Below the pieces are notes generated by a model. The model was given only the letters and a program-made list of their open reading frames with translations. It ran no database searches and had not been told where the DNA came from. DNA of 64,000 nt from Siphonodentalium dalli (taxonomy: Eukaryota; Mollusca; Scaphopoda; Gadilida; Siphonodentaliidae), in the NCBI GenBank assembly GCA_032622095.1, contig CP136062.1:228796578-228860577 (forward strand). The letters run 5' to 3'. This document shows positions 1 through 12,600 of the stretch, piece after piece. The stretch's first letter is position 1. Each line of letters starts with the position of its first letter. Both the position numbers and the translations under genes were made by a program.

Positions 1-1004
1 GCTATTTAGAAAATAAAACATTCATAATCTGGATCAATTAACAGACCTGTCATTTGCGCAGCTATTCTCCGGTCAGTTTGCTGGTTGCCTGGAGGAAATC
101 GGTTCACGGAAAGAGGAGTAAAGCAATTTCGAAGTTGAGTAGCCATGCAGCGAAATGTTCGGTTTCGTTTCAAATGAGCAGGAAGACGCTGACAGACGTG
201 TTAATTTCCAGAATGCTAAAATGTGAAACTAACACGTTGTAGTAGTGCAAAAAGAAATTGACATATGTCACAGATCGTTACGCAACATACGGGTATTCTC
301 TGAAGTCTGAGGAATGTATTGAAAAAAAGAAATAGTCAATTGATAAACAGCAAAGAGTGGCTACTTGATCTAGTACATAAACGTAGTTGTAACGTATGTA
401 CATCGTATGTGCAATTGTCTGCAGGACATACCAACTGCATAATAAGGTTTACCTATTTGTCCCACGGTCTTCATTATTGATATAAAAAGGTCCAATAGGA
501 ACATTACACCTTATAACGGATTTGTGTCTATGATAACACCATTTATACAAAACGTGCTTTAATTGCAAACAAAAAAAACACACATTATGCAAATTAGCAA
601 ACACCACAGTTCGCGGTTGTTATGAAACAGTGGGATTTATAAAAACAGTGTTTTTCGAAATTATTAGAGAGCTGTCAGAGAATCTCTGCGCGTTGAGTTC
701 TTCGTAGTTATGTGGTTACTGGTAACAGCTGAGCGGTCAATAACTGAGACAATGTTACCCGCAAGGGTAATATGGTGATTTACGGCCCGCCATGTGACGC
801 ACTCTCAGCCAATCAGAAGAGTGGAAAATGGGATGAAATGTGATGAAGGATAACAGTAACATTTATTGCACTTCTTACTTCCAGTGCTTAAATATACACT
901 TAAATATAAGTGATGTATATGTGTGTGAGATAACCCCGAGTTGTAGGGTATTCGGAAACATAAAATCCCGAGGCGTAGCCCAGTGTTTTATTTGGACGAA
1001 TGCC
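1..1004. other. no gene recognised
   Basis: AT-rich sequence. Only one short open frame (54-242, plus, 62 codons) occurs and it has no recognisable motif or splice context. I see no repeat family here. Confidence 0.5.
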
Positions 1005-3705
1005 TTTTTCTCTGTGGATTGTGATTCTGAATTGTATGTGCTTCAATTTATGGGTGGGTGTGGAGCTCACACCCATGATCTTTTCCTGGAATTCAAGATG
1101 GCGTCCAACATTGCCGACGTAAAATATAAACTTACTCAGTTTAATCCGTTTTTTGGAGAGAATATATTATAAATTGTATACAATTGTATATATATTGGGA
1201 TGCTATTACATTGTACTATAGGTTACAGGACAAATGGTAGTTCAGCAAGATGGCTGCCAAAATGTTGACTTGAATTGGAAAAATAGACAAATGTGTCACT
1301 CATATCTTCTATATCCGTTTCTAATGTCCGGAACTGGTTGGAAATTGTATTTTTCCTATTATTAATGTCTTATGATTATTGTGGCAGTGAACGTTGTTTG
1401 TTCTTTGTTTAAGCTACTTCCAATCCCTAAACACTCGACTTTAAAGAACGTAGTATGAAATTTCACCGAATACTCACTTTCGGTTTCAAGACATATTTTA
1501 ATGCGTTTTCAGCATATTGACATAGCGCCCAACATGGTCATCCAATCAGCAGAATCTGTCATCACGAAACACTCAAAGTAAAACCGATTAAACTAATGCC
1601 GCACTTGAAAGACACTTGATTATGTGCTCTGGTCATCTGCATCGCACAAAATACATAACTTTGTTGAGTTCTGGGGGGGGGGGAGTTATTTGCATAACTA
1701 ATCAGTACTGGATGTGGTGTACTGGATCGGAAAATGTAATGTAGCATAACCGTGTTATCTATAGTGGAGACTGGGTCCAACTTTGGTGATGCTTGTTTCG
1801 ACAGGACAAGTATACATAATGGCTCTCAGATCCATTACATCTGCATGCATGTTGAATCTTTAAAATTTCCTGATTTCTCTTGGTAAATGTGACTTGATCT
1901 CTTCTGAGATCTTTGATAACCGGATGTGCACTGTGTGTTAAACAAAATTAAATACCATCACTTAGTCAGGAACATGTATATTTCACAAAGATCATGAATA
2001 TAATTAAGCTGTTACAGGCATCTGCACTTAGAATAAAAACATATTCCACAGATGTATATTTACTCCTAAACCCAAATTCTCATTCCGGTGACTTTGATCC
2101 ATCACCACTTATCGTTCAGTATTGCAATATACTAACAGGGAGGAGATGATCATTTGATGCAAGCGTCCACATTTTGTTCCACCATGACCCGAGTCTCTCT
2201 AAATATTCCTTACAATCAACAATTGTCTTGGGCATAATTTGAAATTGCTCAACCGCTAGTGGTCGGGAGTAATCACCACAGTATGGCGTCTATTCCAATG
2301 AATAGTCCAAATGGGCACACATCTTTGGCCGAGAGCAAGCCAATATTCAACCAACTGTGGCATGTGTGCTACCAAGCGTATCCAGCAGGTTGAGAATTAA
2401 CTAACTGCCAATAGTTTGACCATACTCACTTTGCGATCGGATCATTATATGTGGTATTGTCTACGTCAATTTCATTCAATCCAGCACTGGTTGCCAAGGG
2501 TTATATTCAAGAATATAGCAAGATCATTGGGAAATTGTCGCTGAAATACTTTGGCTCTTGTTCTACATGATTTCACCACGTATTTAGCTATGTACATGTG
2601 GAACTAGGATTGGTGGTATTCCCTGTTATTGTATTGCTCACTGGAGTTATATTGTTTTTCATGCATGAAGAGGTCGTTGAATAAATGCTAGTTCAGGCCC
2701 CTATGGTGGACGATACGCGGAATATGCTGATATCGAAACTTACGCAAGGTTCAATGTTGTCACCTGAACGCGTGGGAGTAATAATTGAAAGTCATGATTA
2801 TGAGAGCACCATTATACATTGTACCGAGGGCCTCCGGTGATGGAAAGCTCAAATTATTTCACTGATCAACTAGGGCATGACAACAGTTTGTGTTATAAAG
2901 CGTTTGGAACTATGGGAATATATATTTCAATTAGTCTGAGACCTCTACAAGGTTGTATCTTGAAGAAATTAACTATGACGCAGGAATATCTGGTCTACAA
3001 TATATATCTCATACCACATGCGAACTGTATATTTTCCATGTTCATATTTGCATCTATTGTGCTCAAATGTGTTTCCTTTTAATGTACTTAATGCAGATGG
3101 GGCAACTCCATGCATCCATCAGTCACGAAATGTAAGCGCATAGGTACGAAATATATAATTTTTTTTATAAATTTGCCGCCATTTTGATTGCCCTCATAAA
3201 CCAAAGTAACCATTTAAGGTCCTAATGAGATTACCTTAGTTTTCTCAAATATGTTCATTGCACATTAAAAGATGGCAAGGAACCAATATTGGCTGAGACC
3301 AAATGAACAACAACATTCTCATAACTGATCATAGGATATTAATAACAAGAAAACAAGACACAATTTGCCAACCGTTCAAAACAATAGAAACAGACATAGC
3401 AGATATGAGTGAAAACAATTCCATGTTTTCAATTCCAGTCGCCATTTTTGGCAGCCATCTTTCTAATACACCGTCGGTTTTTCGTACAAACAGAAGTATA
3501 ATGTAATAACATCCAAATAATATATAATGTTCTGTACATTTCATGAAATATGTTTTCCAACAAAACAGATTGAACTGACTTATTATATACTATGGCGGCC
3601 ATGTTGGACGCCATCTTGTATTATGGGAAATGCTCAAGGGTGAAAACTCCACACCCACCTAGAAATTGATGCACACACCACACAGAATCACGATCCATAG
3701 AAAAC
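1005..3705. mobile_element. foldback element with ~380-bp inverted arms
   Basis: The left arm (about 1005-1385) reappears as its reverse complement at about 3318-3705. Matching landmarks, in order, are a TGTGGATTGTGATTCTG-type end, a GGTGGGTGTGGAG block, AAGATGGCGTCCAACAT, and an AAGATGGCTGCCAAAA block followed by ACTCATATCT. The arms have diverged (roughly three quarters identical by eye) and share small indels. The ~1.9-kb spacer has no recognisable gene; its two overlapping plus-strand frames (2819-3135) look accidental. The AAGATGGC(G/T)GCC blocks recur in the larger foldback element at 11177-16989, so the two are probably related families. No transposase is seen, so it would be non-autonomous. 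Exact ends and target duplication were not resolved. Confidence 0.7.
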
Positions 3706-4676
3706 AAAACTTTAGCAGAGAATTGTTACTTCACCCCTATTGCTCATGGACTTTCGGGTGTGTGAACCTGATAAGTTAGCGTTCAACGGTTCAGGTGCTA
3801 TGTCAACAGGAGGAATGTTGCATTCTACTAACTCCGCCAAAAAAACTGATGTAAATCGACCGTACCACTTCATATAAAACATCGTCTGAACAACTCTTAA
3901 TTGTAAATATTTCCTTAGAATGTCCGACAGCGAGGGGATATATGTCTTAACCCCCAGCTACTTCGAGTTATCTAGCTTTTCAGAGAACAATGAGCCTGTA
4001 TTTTATGGCTGAAATAGCGAAATTATTTTTCCTTTTATACAGCGGCAGGATTTCGACGACAAAAATATCGATAGATACATTTAAGACCCACTTAATTTTC
4101 GAGCTCACATATCACATTATATAAAATATATGACATATTATATACCCCTTAAAAGAGGTATTATTTTCAATGGCAGGGTAATAACTCTATATCTCAGTTT
4201 GAATTATGTTGCATTCTTGGGGCGATGCTAGGAAAATGTTTCCATGATTTCAGCTATTTTCCATGACTCCATGAGACACAGACGTTCCCAATGGTGATGA
4301 ATTTTAGTATTTTAATCATATCTTATGTCACAGATTGTTATTAAAATCGTATGACAAGGCACTATAAAACAAACATAATAATTGACTCGAAAATTAAATG
4401 GTCCTTTAATTATGCGAATATATATATAACCAAACTATTTATCGAGTGTATACTACTGATGACGCATATTTACGGTTATATGCATGTCACTGAACATACA
4501 CACTGCATTGGTTTTCATGTCAATCGTGAATATCACCCGTCCAATATATATCTTTCATGTGTGAATCTCTGTATCTCGGTACAAGCATATACATGCACGT
4601 ACATAACATGTTTTGAGTAATGGTTTATATCCTTCCTGTATGGTAACAGCACAGGCATCCAAACATGATGTCTTGT
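3706..4676. other. no gene recognised; intergenic or 3' flank of the PAN gene
   Basis: AT-rich sequence downstream of the minus-strand PAN terminal exon. It could hold that gene's 3' UTR, but I cannot point to a definite poly(A) signal. The 89-codon plus frame at 4351-4620 has no motif or codon pattern that supports it. Confidence 0.4.
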
Positions 4677-4942
4677 TCACGGGATTTTGCAGTTCCTGTA
4701 GTAAGACCATATGTCATACATGTACATGACCTCTTCCGGTGGTACTTCGAGCTTCCCAACAATGGATGTTTGGCACCATTCAGCAGCCATATTGTACTCG
4801 CACATCACACAGCGGTACGATGCGTTCATGCAATATATTTTACACTCAGTTGGGGATGCAATGTTGTAGACGGTTTCTTGGTTCCACTCCATGATGGCAT
4901 AATATGGTACCGCGTAGAAGGTATCGCCATATTCGTCACATC
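4677..4942 (-). CDS. terminal exon with PAN/apple-like domain (paralogue 1)
   Basis: On the minus strand a TTTTTTTAAG acceptor opens this exon. An in-frame TAA lies just before it, so the exon must be spliced. It begins with two bases completing a codon (phase 1), then CDEYGDTFYAV, and ends RNCKIP-stop. Cysteines follow a PAN pattern: Cys-x3-Cys in TECKIYC, a further Cys six residues on, later WC and NC. PAN/apple domains bind proteins or carbohydrates in secreted and surface proteins, so this is probably the C-terminal domain of such a protein. It aligns along its length with the exon at 21860-22116 (same phase, same CDEYG start, same RxCKxP-stop end), so the two are paralogous 3' exons. A 112-codon minus frame directly upstream (4936-5274) is probably intron. 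The exon at 9747-9942 cannot splice directly to this one because its donor phase differs. Confidence 0.72.
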
Positions 4943-5452
4943 CTTAAAAAAATCAAACAGAGACATGCATGTACCACTAGATATGCACTAGCTAGAAGAG
5001 TGGATGGGTCGTTACAAGGGACAGAGCGCATACATTGTCGTACTGTATAAGAGTCCAGGGGTGACGAGACATGTTTGTTTTCCGATAACCGTGGATTAAA
5101 TTTGGTATCGAAATAGGGTAGCTTGAGTGGAACGTCTACACGCGTTTGACAGTCATTTAAAATTGTAATATTTACGGTTGCATGTATTGCTGCAGACATA
5201 TATAACTCAACCATTTGTATAGTGTGTTCTCCGTCAATACGAAGGACTATGTGAAGGATCGTGTAACTAGTCATGGAACTATATGCCTACAGTCTACTAT
5301 GCCTAACGAATGGTAACGACGCGACTGCTGAGTATTAACGTAGATCGCTTTGGATGCTTATATATACTTCGATAATATGCTTCCGAATATAGCTATGATT
5401 TTGAACATCGGCCTTTGTCAATGAAAGCAACTCACATAGGACTGTATGACTG
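4943..5452. other. probable intron; unusual open minus frame
   Basis: Sequence upstream (on the minus strand) of the PAN exon. A 112-codon minus frame (4936-5274) runs up to the splice acceptor. It contains four scattered Cys but no domain I recognise and no convincing donor, so I treat it as intron. Confidence 0.35.
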
Positions 5453-5581
5453 TTATACAAAGTATGTCGCTTCAATTACGTCGATAATTAAGGATGCCAC
5501 ATTCAGCCACAAGTTCGGCCCGATACAGGCACACCTGGATTCTGACCCACAAATACCAATGACGCCGCGATTGGGTTTCAG
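5453..5581 (-). CDS. unrecognised Cys-containing terminal exon, copy 1
   Basis: This 129-nt minus-strand stretch has a close relative at 7820-7948 with no indels. Both are preceded by a pyrimidine-rich GTTAG acceptor with an in-frame TAG. Both stay open for 42 codons and end in GTA-TAA at the same place. The shared core reads ESRCACIGPNL, with VIG before it, SLII after it and EATY near the end. Of about 25 substitutions between the copies I count 7, 7 and 11 at codon positions 1, 2 and 3, and several in the core are synonymous. That is a modest coding signal. A second frame is also open through both copies, so the frame choice is not certain. I do not recognise the domain. It could instead be part of a short dispersed repeat, since similarity extends slightly past the stop (to 5451 and 5600). 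Confidence 0.33.
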   Translation of the reverse strand: MKPNRGVIGICGSESRCACIGPNLWLNVASLIIDVIEATYFV

Positions 5582-5603
5582 CTAACAGACAAAATTGATA
5601 TAG

Positions 5604-6107
5604 CCACTGCCAGAAGACACGTGGTTTTTTTTTCTCGTTAATGTATAATCGTCCGATAATGTTTTCGACACGGAATACTGTAAGTTATGTGCGACAAGTG
5701 TCACAAGTACGCCGGCGCTCCCATTGCCTATACGCGACACTAGCGCGGCGCTGAACGCCGAGCAGACCCATTGTGACGAGTCAGCGTTAACACAAACGTT
5801 ACAAACAGCCAATCATCCACTACCACACACAGCTTAATGGTAAATTCAGAGGCATAATATGATGGTGATGGTACAGTTTACCCTTGCACGATACACATTG
5901 TCTGGAATCAGAATCAGTTGATAAAGGAGTTATTGTAATACAATGTACGGTTCTGTCTGTAAATGTTAAAACGTTTGAAGGTTAAACAATAACTGTATTT
6001 CTATTGGAAACCAACGTTTATGATAGCGTATTTGATTGGTTTATACTAGTATCATGGTGCGGACATACAGACGATAGGTATCTTGTGCAAATTTTTTTCC
6101 GGTTTCA
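5604..6107. other. no gene recognised
   Basis: No supported feature. A 76-codon minus frame (5582-5812) overlaps the start of the preceding exon and has no motif. Confidence 0.4.
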
Positions 6108-6699
6108 TTGTGGGGTTACATCATTGTACAATGGCATTTTGTGAGGTGCATATTGAGATTACTTACGAAAGCTACGTTGTGGGGTTTGTACTCAAGTTTG
6201 TGTTGTTAACAATCTGCAAACTAATGGGATTAATAGCAGTAACCATAAAATTGTGTAAGTCCTGGATAATGGGCTGTCACTGTGAGGTTAATTTGTTTGA
6301 TTCTTATAACTCTTATAACAATTGCTTTATATGGTTACATAAATATGAAGGATTGGGAATGTTCAATCAAACTGCTTACAACTTGTCAAAAAACATTTAC
6401 TAATTAAACAATATGGCATGACATGAACTTTGACTCATCCAAGTCAAGAACATAGAAATAACAATATAATGAAACATGAAATGAACTTTGACTACCTTCT
6501 GGGGTTAACCCCACAAGTGAGTATCATAACGTCCAAGTGAGACTGATGGACAATCCACCGATGGACATTTTTGCCGATGGGAAAAACCTTGTGGGGTGCG
6601 TTTTCAATTAATGAAAATTTAACATTACAAAGACGTTTTATACCATTTTAGATATAAAGATTTGTGGGGTTAACCCCACAGTCCGAAATAACCCCACAA
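6108..6699. mobile_element. short terminal-inverted-repeat element with TGTGGGGTTA motifs
   Basis: TTGTGGGGTTA at 6108-6118 is matched by its exact reverse complement at 6689-6699. Inside, the same block recurs in both orientations (near 6179, 6500, 6593 and 6662), twice as the palindrome GGGGTTAACCCC. Subterminal motifs in both orientations are typical of transposase-binding regions in non-autonomous DNA elements. The 106-codon plus frame at 6083-6403 lies within it and is not supported as a gene. No target duplication could be fixed. Confidence 0.5.
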
Positions 6700-7366
6700 G
6701 TCAATGGCAGTACATGAAAATAACCACAAAAGGTACCTCTCCTAAGAGCGATAGAGCTATTGTGGAATTGTCTTGCATGTGGTCATTTTCCAAATAATGT
6801 GTACCGGCGTCTATTTCCTCAATAACTGTTCGTGCGATATTGCGAACTTTTGATAACATTGACAGAATAACTTTCTGGCCCCCGATATGAGTGGCATAAA
6901 GCCCTGTCCTTAATCCTGCCATAACCTTGTATAGTCTGCATTAACGATACTGATCAAGATATACAATGTTATATCCGACTATTTGCCTACGATAGTTCCT
7001 TTTTGTTCTGCAATTTTGCGACCCAGTTGAAGGAACTGGGAAATATATAAAAACGCTTGAATGACTAACTGAATGAATATATGGAGCGAAAAACATAATC
7101 TCTGACCATAGTCATCTGCAATAAACAATAACAAATGTGATACTTTCCAAGGAATGCGGCTAATCATATAACCAATATACAGTACAATTCAGGTTTTGTT
7201 CACGATTGCTGTAACTGTTTCTCTCCACCATAAGGCGAAATTTATTTGAAGTTCCATGTATGTCATACACCATATATTTCCAATTTCCAATATCGTACCG
7301 ATTCAACGTAAATCGTATGTGTTCAATACCGAGAGGTATGGAACCTCACTAAGCACTGTTTTGCAG

Positions 7367-7624
7367 GGTAGCGGTGTAATGTCGCAAGAGCTATACTCGT
7401 CCTTGACCTCAATAAATGGTATACTCATAGGGCGCGCATCTATAATCTCAAATCGACTCCATTCCACCCGCATGTGCAATTTTACTTATATATCAAGATG
7501 TTCCACCCACTTTGGTGTTCTAGAAACCACCCGATAAAGACCCGTTAATTAGTTGAATATAACATGACTGCAAATTTTTGAGGTGAAAGTCGAGTATAGC
7601 TCTTGCGACATTACCCCTCTACCG
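7367..7624. repeat. inverted repeat, ~45-bp arms
   Basis: The left arm (7367-7412), carrying TAATGTCGCAAGAGCTATAC, is matched by the reverse complement at 7580-7624, with a loop of about 165 bp. The arms are nearly identical in the core and fray at the ends, which suggests a small foldback element. The 93-codon plus frame at 7256-7537 reads through the left arm and is not supported. Confidence 0.65.
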
Positions 7625-7819
7625 TTTTGCAGTGTACTAAAAAGGAACCGACGCAGATGGTATAATAACCCAGCATAAGGAACAGTATTCGTAGGATGAC
7701 TGTTCAGTTCTGATAATTACCAACTTATACAATACCTCAGTTGACTCAGGGTCAACAGCCTGGTTTGGATAAGCCTTTGATAATAAAGGGATATCATAGT
7801 ACAATGTATATAGTGATTG

Positions 7820-7948
7820 TTATACAATGTAGGTCGCTTCAGTTAAGCCGATAATTAAGGATTCCACATTTAGACCTAAGTTCGGCCCAATACAGGCACA
7901 TCTGGATTCTGGGCAGCAATTGCCAATTACATCGTAAATGGTTTTCAG
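7820..7948 (-). CDS. unrecognised Cys-containing terminal exon, copy 2
   Basis: Paralogue of 5453-5581: same 129-nt length, same GTTAG acceptor on the minus strand, same ESRCACIGPNL core and same stop position. It gains a second Cys (GNCCPE where copy 1 has GICGSE). Together the copies suggest a local duplication of a small terminal exon on the same strand as the PAN exons. No link to a particular upstream exon could be drawn. See copy 1 for the substitution pattern and the alternatives. Confidence 0.33.
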   Translation of the reverse strand: MKTIYDVIGNCCPESRCACIGPNLGLNVESLIIGLTEATYIV

Positions 7949-7968
7949 CTAACAAACGAAATTGATCT

Positions 7969-9746
7969 TATATGAACATATCTATTTAGACACCTAATAC
8001 GCACACGCTTGACTACCAAAAGATAACATATCGGGGTTCACGATATGATGGCTATTGGCATACAATCGCGACCACGGGAGGCACGCGTGGTTTCGATTGA
8101 CTATCATATTTAATTTTTCGGGGAGAAAATTCCGGACAGAGAGACGGGCATATATACATATCCTACTCTTTTATATATCTTTTATATATCTAGATTTATG
8201 CATGGATCAGCCAAACACAGTTATAGTTTTACGTTGGAAAGTGATCGTGTCATAAAATAAACATGTGTTCGTACATCTCAATGATTGCAGTTCATGCGGT
8301 TGGTTCCCATTACATGCTTGGGATAGGAGTTCCTCGCCGTCTCCCTCATTTGCAACAGCAACTATCATATTTCAATGTGAAAATACTTCAGAAAAATATG
8401 GAAAATGCAACATAATCATCACGAAGCAATCATATATTGTATTTCCATTGTTTCCATTGTCCGAGGGCGGCTGTTTGTAAATACAGTAATTTGTTTTAGA
8501 GCGAAATTGCAAGGCTTGCGAAATTAATATTATCAAGTCATTGGTCACTCTGGTTATTTCCGACATGTGATGATAAGACGGCTTGGTAAGCATCGAGTTG
8601 AACGTCGGTTTCACTTGGATCAATGCTTAGCACTTATCCGTTACATTAGGAAAGCATCATACCCAAGTTCCACAACTTTTTCGAACATAACACAGCTTTC
8701 TTAAGACTATACAAACATACATTATACTCGCCTTTCCTATAGCAACACGCATTTCTTTTTCAAATTTCTAAATTAAACCCTTTTGGGTGTAACGTCATTA
8801 TGTCCTTTGCATGTGCTCGCAATTATTTTCTAAATTATTAAGACCCAACGGAATGATTACGGTCCTTTAAATGTCCAACTGTTCGTGATGTTGATGGTAT
8901 TTTTACGGTAATTTTTAACTTTATCCTAGCAGAATTTTGGCCTTTTGCAAGATACTTAAAAATTGCTATATTTGTAATCACACACTACCTAAATGGGAGT
9001 TCATTTTATACAAAAATATCATTCAACCGCCAAGATACGAATTTTACTGCTTTACATTTAGTTTACCTATCCTGTTGTCCTTGTGTACACACCAGTAGTG
9101 TCGGGCTGACCCTCGCTTCTGTGGCATCCCGGCAACCCTTGAATAATATCACAAAAATTACCATACCAAGTTCAATAACATTATGCCGAATGGTACTCAA
9201 ATTATTATCTGGTCAACAAACGTTTCGGAAAAAACGTGACGGATGGAAATGCAGACATATGGGCGGACTAACGAAATGGTAGTTCTGTGACCTCCAGATG
9301 TATTTATTTGTGGGACATTCGACAAGAGTTATGGGACTTCCATAATTATTGTGTTATTACGAACTGCAAAACACAAACAAAATGGCACAACAATGGGCAT
9401 TAACTCTGGACAACTTAGGGATAAAATCGAAATTGACCAAGCATGTTCTGGGACTTTTTCCGGTTTATTGGACTTTTTGAAGCTTCCCAAAAATAAGGTA
9501 TATGTCCATGAGTTTCCACACATGTACATATAAAGAGATGTCCTCGGGGTACTTGGACTTTTGTCTGAATCAAATCTTAACATGTTTGTGAGACTAATAA
9601 TGAGACAATATACATTAACATTTTTGAGACATTCAATGGATCTAATGAGCCAGAAAAATTCCGAACAGCATACCATTCGTAAAGGACAACGACCATTTAT
9701 ATAGTCCCCATAATGTTCTTTCTTTCGGGGAACAATGAGCTCTTAC
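7969..9746. other. no gene recognised
   Basis: About 1.8 kb of AT-rich sequence. A 115-codon minus frame (9329-9676) overlaps a 60-codon plus frame. Neither has Cys spacing, splice sites or a domain I know. No repeat was noticed. Confidence 0.4.
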
Positions 9747-9942
9747 CTTGTCGCAATGACGTCGTGCATCACCCACTCCCTTGGTGCCGCTGCGGTGGTA
9801 AATTTAGAATCGCCTGCATTCAGCAGAGTGCACATGTTTGTGTTGACATTGAACCCGACCGTTGTACAGTTCATGTGTCTCGTACACATCTTCTCACACC
9901 TCAAAATGTTTACTAACCTCGTTTCTGCCAGAAAACCATATT
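9747..9942 (-). CDS. internal exon with PAN/apple domain
   Basis: On the minus strand a TTTCAATCCACAG acceptor leads into EYGFLAETRLVN, then the PAN core LRCEKMC, Cys after five residues and NMCTLLNAG. This is the usual Cys-x3-Cys-x5-Cys...Cys arrangement. A strong CAAG|GTAAGAG donor closes the exon. It enters in phase 1 like the other PAN exons but leaves in phase 2, so it needs a partner exon not found here. Without splicing the frame meets TAA inside the donor, so a short unspliced C-terminus is the alternative. A second possible acceptor (TTTTCTGGCAG) lies 17 bases further in. The product would be extracellular. Confidence 0.62.
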
Positions 9943-11176
9943 CTGTGGATTGAAATAGGTTGCCAATAGCACCGGCAATGTTCAGCAGCATGCAAAACAA
10001 CAACCCGCATTTGAACTGCACATGCGCGCCTCTGTTTTCTAAGTCAAGCACGTAGCTCGTGAGGTAGAATGGTATACCCCATGCGACATTGACGAACATA
10101 ATGTGCCAACTATAGTTACGACAAAATAAAATTGAAGAAGTCTACAAGACGAGAAATGTCAATCAATAAAATTAAATCGCTTATAAACACGAATTTTGAC
10201 TGCATCCATTACCAACACATTGCGCTTTAAGTTCCGTCACCCTATGGGCCTTATTCTGTTCTGAGTCAATAACGTGGCTCATACCCGGTCTTGTATTCCA
10301 CGCATCCATGGCATCGCGGACGGTGTTATTATGCGGGAGTGGAATCGATATTGCCGGTCCAATGGAATTCCATATGAAGAACAGACAAAAAAGCTGTTTG
10401 TTATTGACGTTGTTTTATGATCTGAGATATATTGAAACTATTGTTGTATGTAATGCATGGCGCTTCTGATTGCCTTCCCCTGTGTGCTTGCTTCTTAAAG
10501 TGAATTCTTTCGTTACTATTGTACATGTAGTAGGCATGTTCAGCTCATCAATTTCGCATATGTTATTCGAACAGCATCGCATTTCCAGACTAAGATATCA
10601 GATGGAACCGTATATTTCGATTACCAAATCAGTTGAAGCAAAGGTTGTATTCATTAGATTGCGCGTACGTGTAAGTAAACATAAACTTGCGATTGAGAAG
10701 GGTAGACCCAATCAGTCCTCGTTAAAAACAAACCATGTTGTCTCGAGCTCGGTTATTACACAATTACACTTTACTATGTGTTTTTTCCGCAGGCAAAGGC
10801 CGGTGCATAACATATTTCCATATCAATACAAAAGAGTATAAATTGTATTATGGAGAATAGTCACATTGAATACCATTACGTGACCTGAGCTGGTCCTACT
10901 TTGAGAAACGAAAAAGTGTATCGCCTGTGTCGGTAATATCATAGTTTTAACGATTGTATATATATTATTTAGATAACGTATGCCTTGGAGTTGACTGCCA
11001 AAACAGCGATCCGAGAGGAGGAATAGTCCACTAACCCCCGATGACCAATATTTTGTCATAGTCAACGATAAGACATTTATTATTTATTATATTATATCGA
11101 ACATTGGTGTAAAGTCGAATACACTGCACATGTCTGATTTTGTCACATTTGTATTTACCGTGAATTGGGTCAGATA
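9943..11176. other. probable intron or intergenic; weak open frames only
   Basis: The minus frame continuing upstream of the PAN exon (to 10099) is hydrophobic but lies on the intron side of the acceptor. Another minus frame of about 65 codons near 10200-10400 and a 123-codon plus frame (10470-10841) show no domain, Cys pattern or convincing splice sites. Confidence 0.35.
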
Positions 11177-12600
11177 TAGTAGAGGCTCTTATGTACTCCG
11201 TGTGCACTTTGTGAAGAAATATAGCGACTATGCCAATGACGTTGCTTGATATCTCAGGCACCAGAAAACAAATGTTAGACACCTTGGGGTAGCGACTGGG
11301 TGGATTTATGACGTCATCAAGATGGCCGCCATACACTATTTCACAGTATGCACTGAGTCAGTTTGATTAATATCTACTTGTGAATTTATTATAGAAATTT
11401 GATTATCTCACCACTGACGTGAAACTAATACACCATACTTCCATTTGACAGAAAAATTGGCCACCATAAACCAAGATGGCCGCCAAAATGGCGACCGAAA
11501 TTGGAAAATTGATGATTTTTCACACTTTCCTCTTGAATCAATAACCGATGTTTGAAATTTGTAACGAATAAAGACCTAAATTTGAATAAATACTAGTATC
11601 CAACCATTTCTACAACATAATATGTCATACTTGTGATCTCATTCCTGTCAGCTATCTTTAAAATGTGAATTCAAAAATGTGCTACGAAAGTTAACAAAAA
11701 TTCAATTATGTGATTCTAGCCAAGTTAGAGTTGAACAGAAAATAACTGAATTTGATGAAGATAATGTAAAAATGTTTTAAATATGTGAATTGCCATGTAG
11801 TTACACTGAAGATAGTGCATGTTCGTTTAAGATGGCGGCCAAGTTGGCTGCCAAAATGGATAAATCACCAAAATCTGTCTAATTTTTATTGATATAACTC
11901 ATGTGTTGGGGAAAAGTAAATATATGTGAATATGTGCTACTTTTTCGCGGAAATCCATGGACTTATGGAATAATTTGTAAATTTGGTAAACCATATTGCT
12001 GCTTATACCCGAGAATTCAACAGAATTATACCACGAACATTAAGTCAAATCATCTTCATGGCAGCCACACAAAATTGCAGAATGGGCACTGAGTGAGGAA
12101 GAAAATTTAACACAGAAAATGAAAAATATTTCTACGGCAATGATAAAGTTGCACCAAGCTTCCTTTTGAAAGAACAAGATTGCTAAAAAACCAAGATGGC
12201 TGTCAAAATGGCGACCGAAATATAGAAATGTCTTGAATTGTTACACATGCCCCTTACATCATTTTCGGTTATTTGTAAACTGTGGCGAGTAGGACTTGTT
12301 TTTGTTTTTATCAGTTATGACACCAAGTACTTTGGAAAACATAGTATGCTGTAATTTGTGTCTAATTGTTGTCCATACTCCGAAAAATGCAAATTAAATA
12401 ATGCGCTATGCAATTTCACAAATAAACTTGCTTCTCGAAGTTCTAGATTAACATTGGACAGAAATAGGCATAATAAAATAAACAAACGTGTACACAGTTT
12501 TAAATATCGTTAGTGTCATTCAATTACACTCGACATTGATCTATTTGACCCAAGATGATCGCCAGAATGGCCGCCAAAACTCAGAGTTATAAAATGTGAC
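11177..12600 (+). repeat. left arm of the foldback element
   Basis: Contains four tandem modules of about 360 bp, each with a block like CCAAGATGGCCGCCAAAATG, usually followed by GCGACCGAAAT. The outermost 300 bp is the best conserved relative to the right arm. The modules have diverged from each other more than the outer ends have. Confidence 0.7.

Noticed and set aside
4936-5274. 112-codon minus frame next to the PAN exon
   Set aside because: It ends in the splice acceptor region of that exon and has no donor or domain; probably intron.
10470-10841. 123-codon plus frame
   Set aside because: No domain, no start or splice context, and composition like the surroundings.
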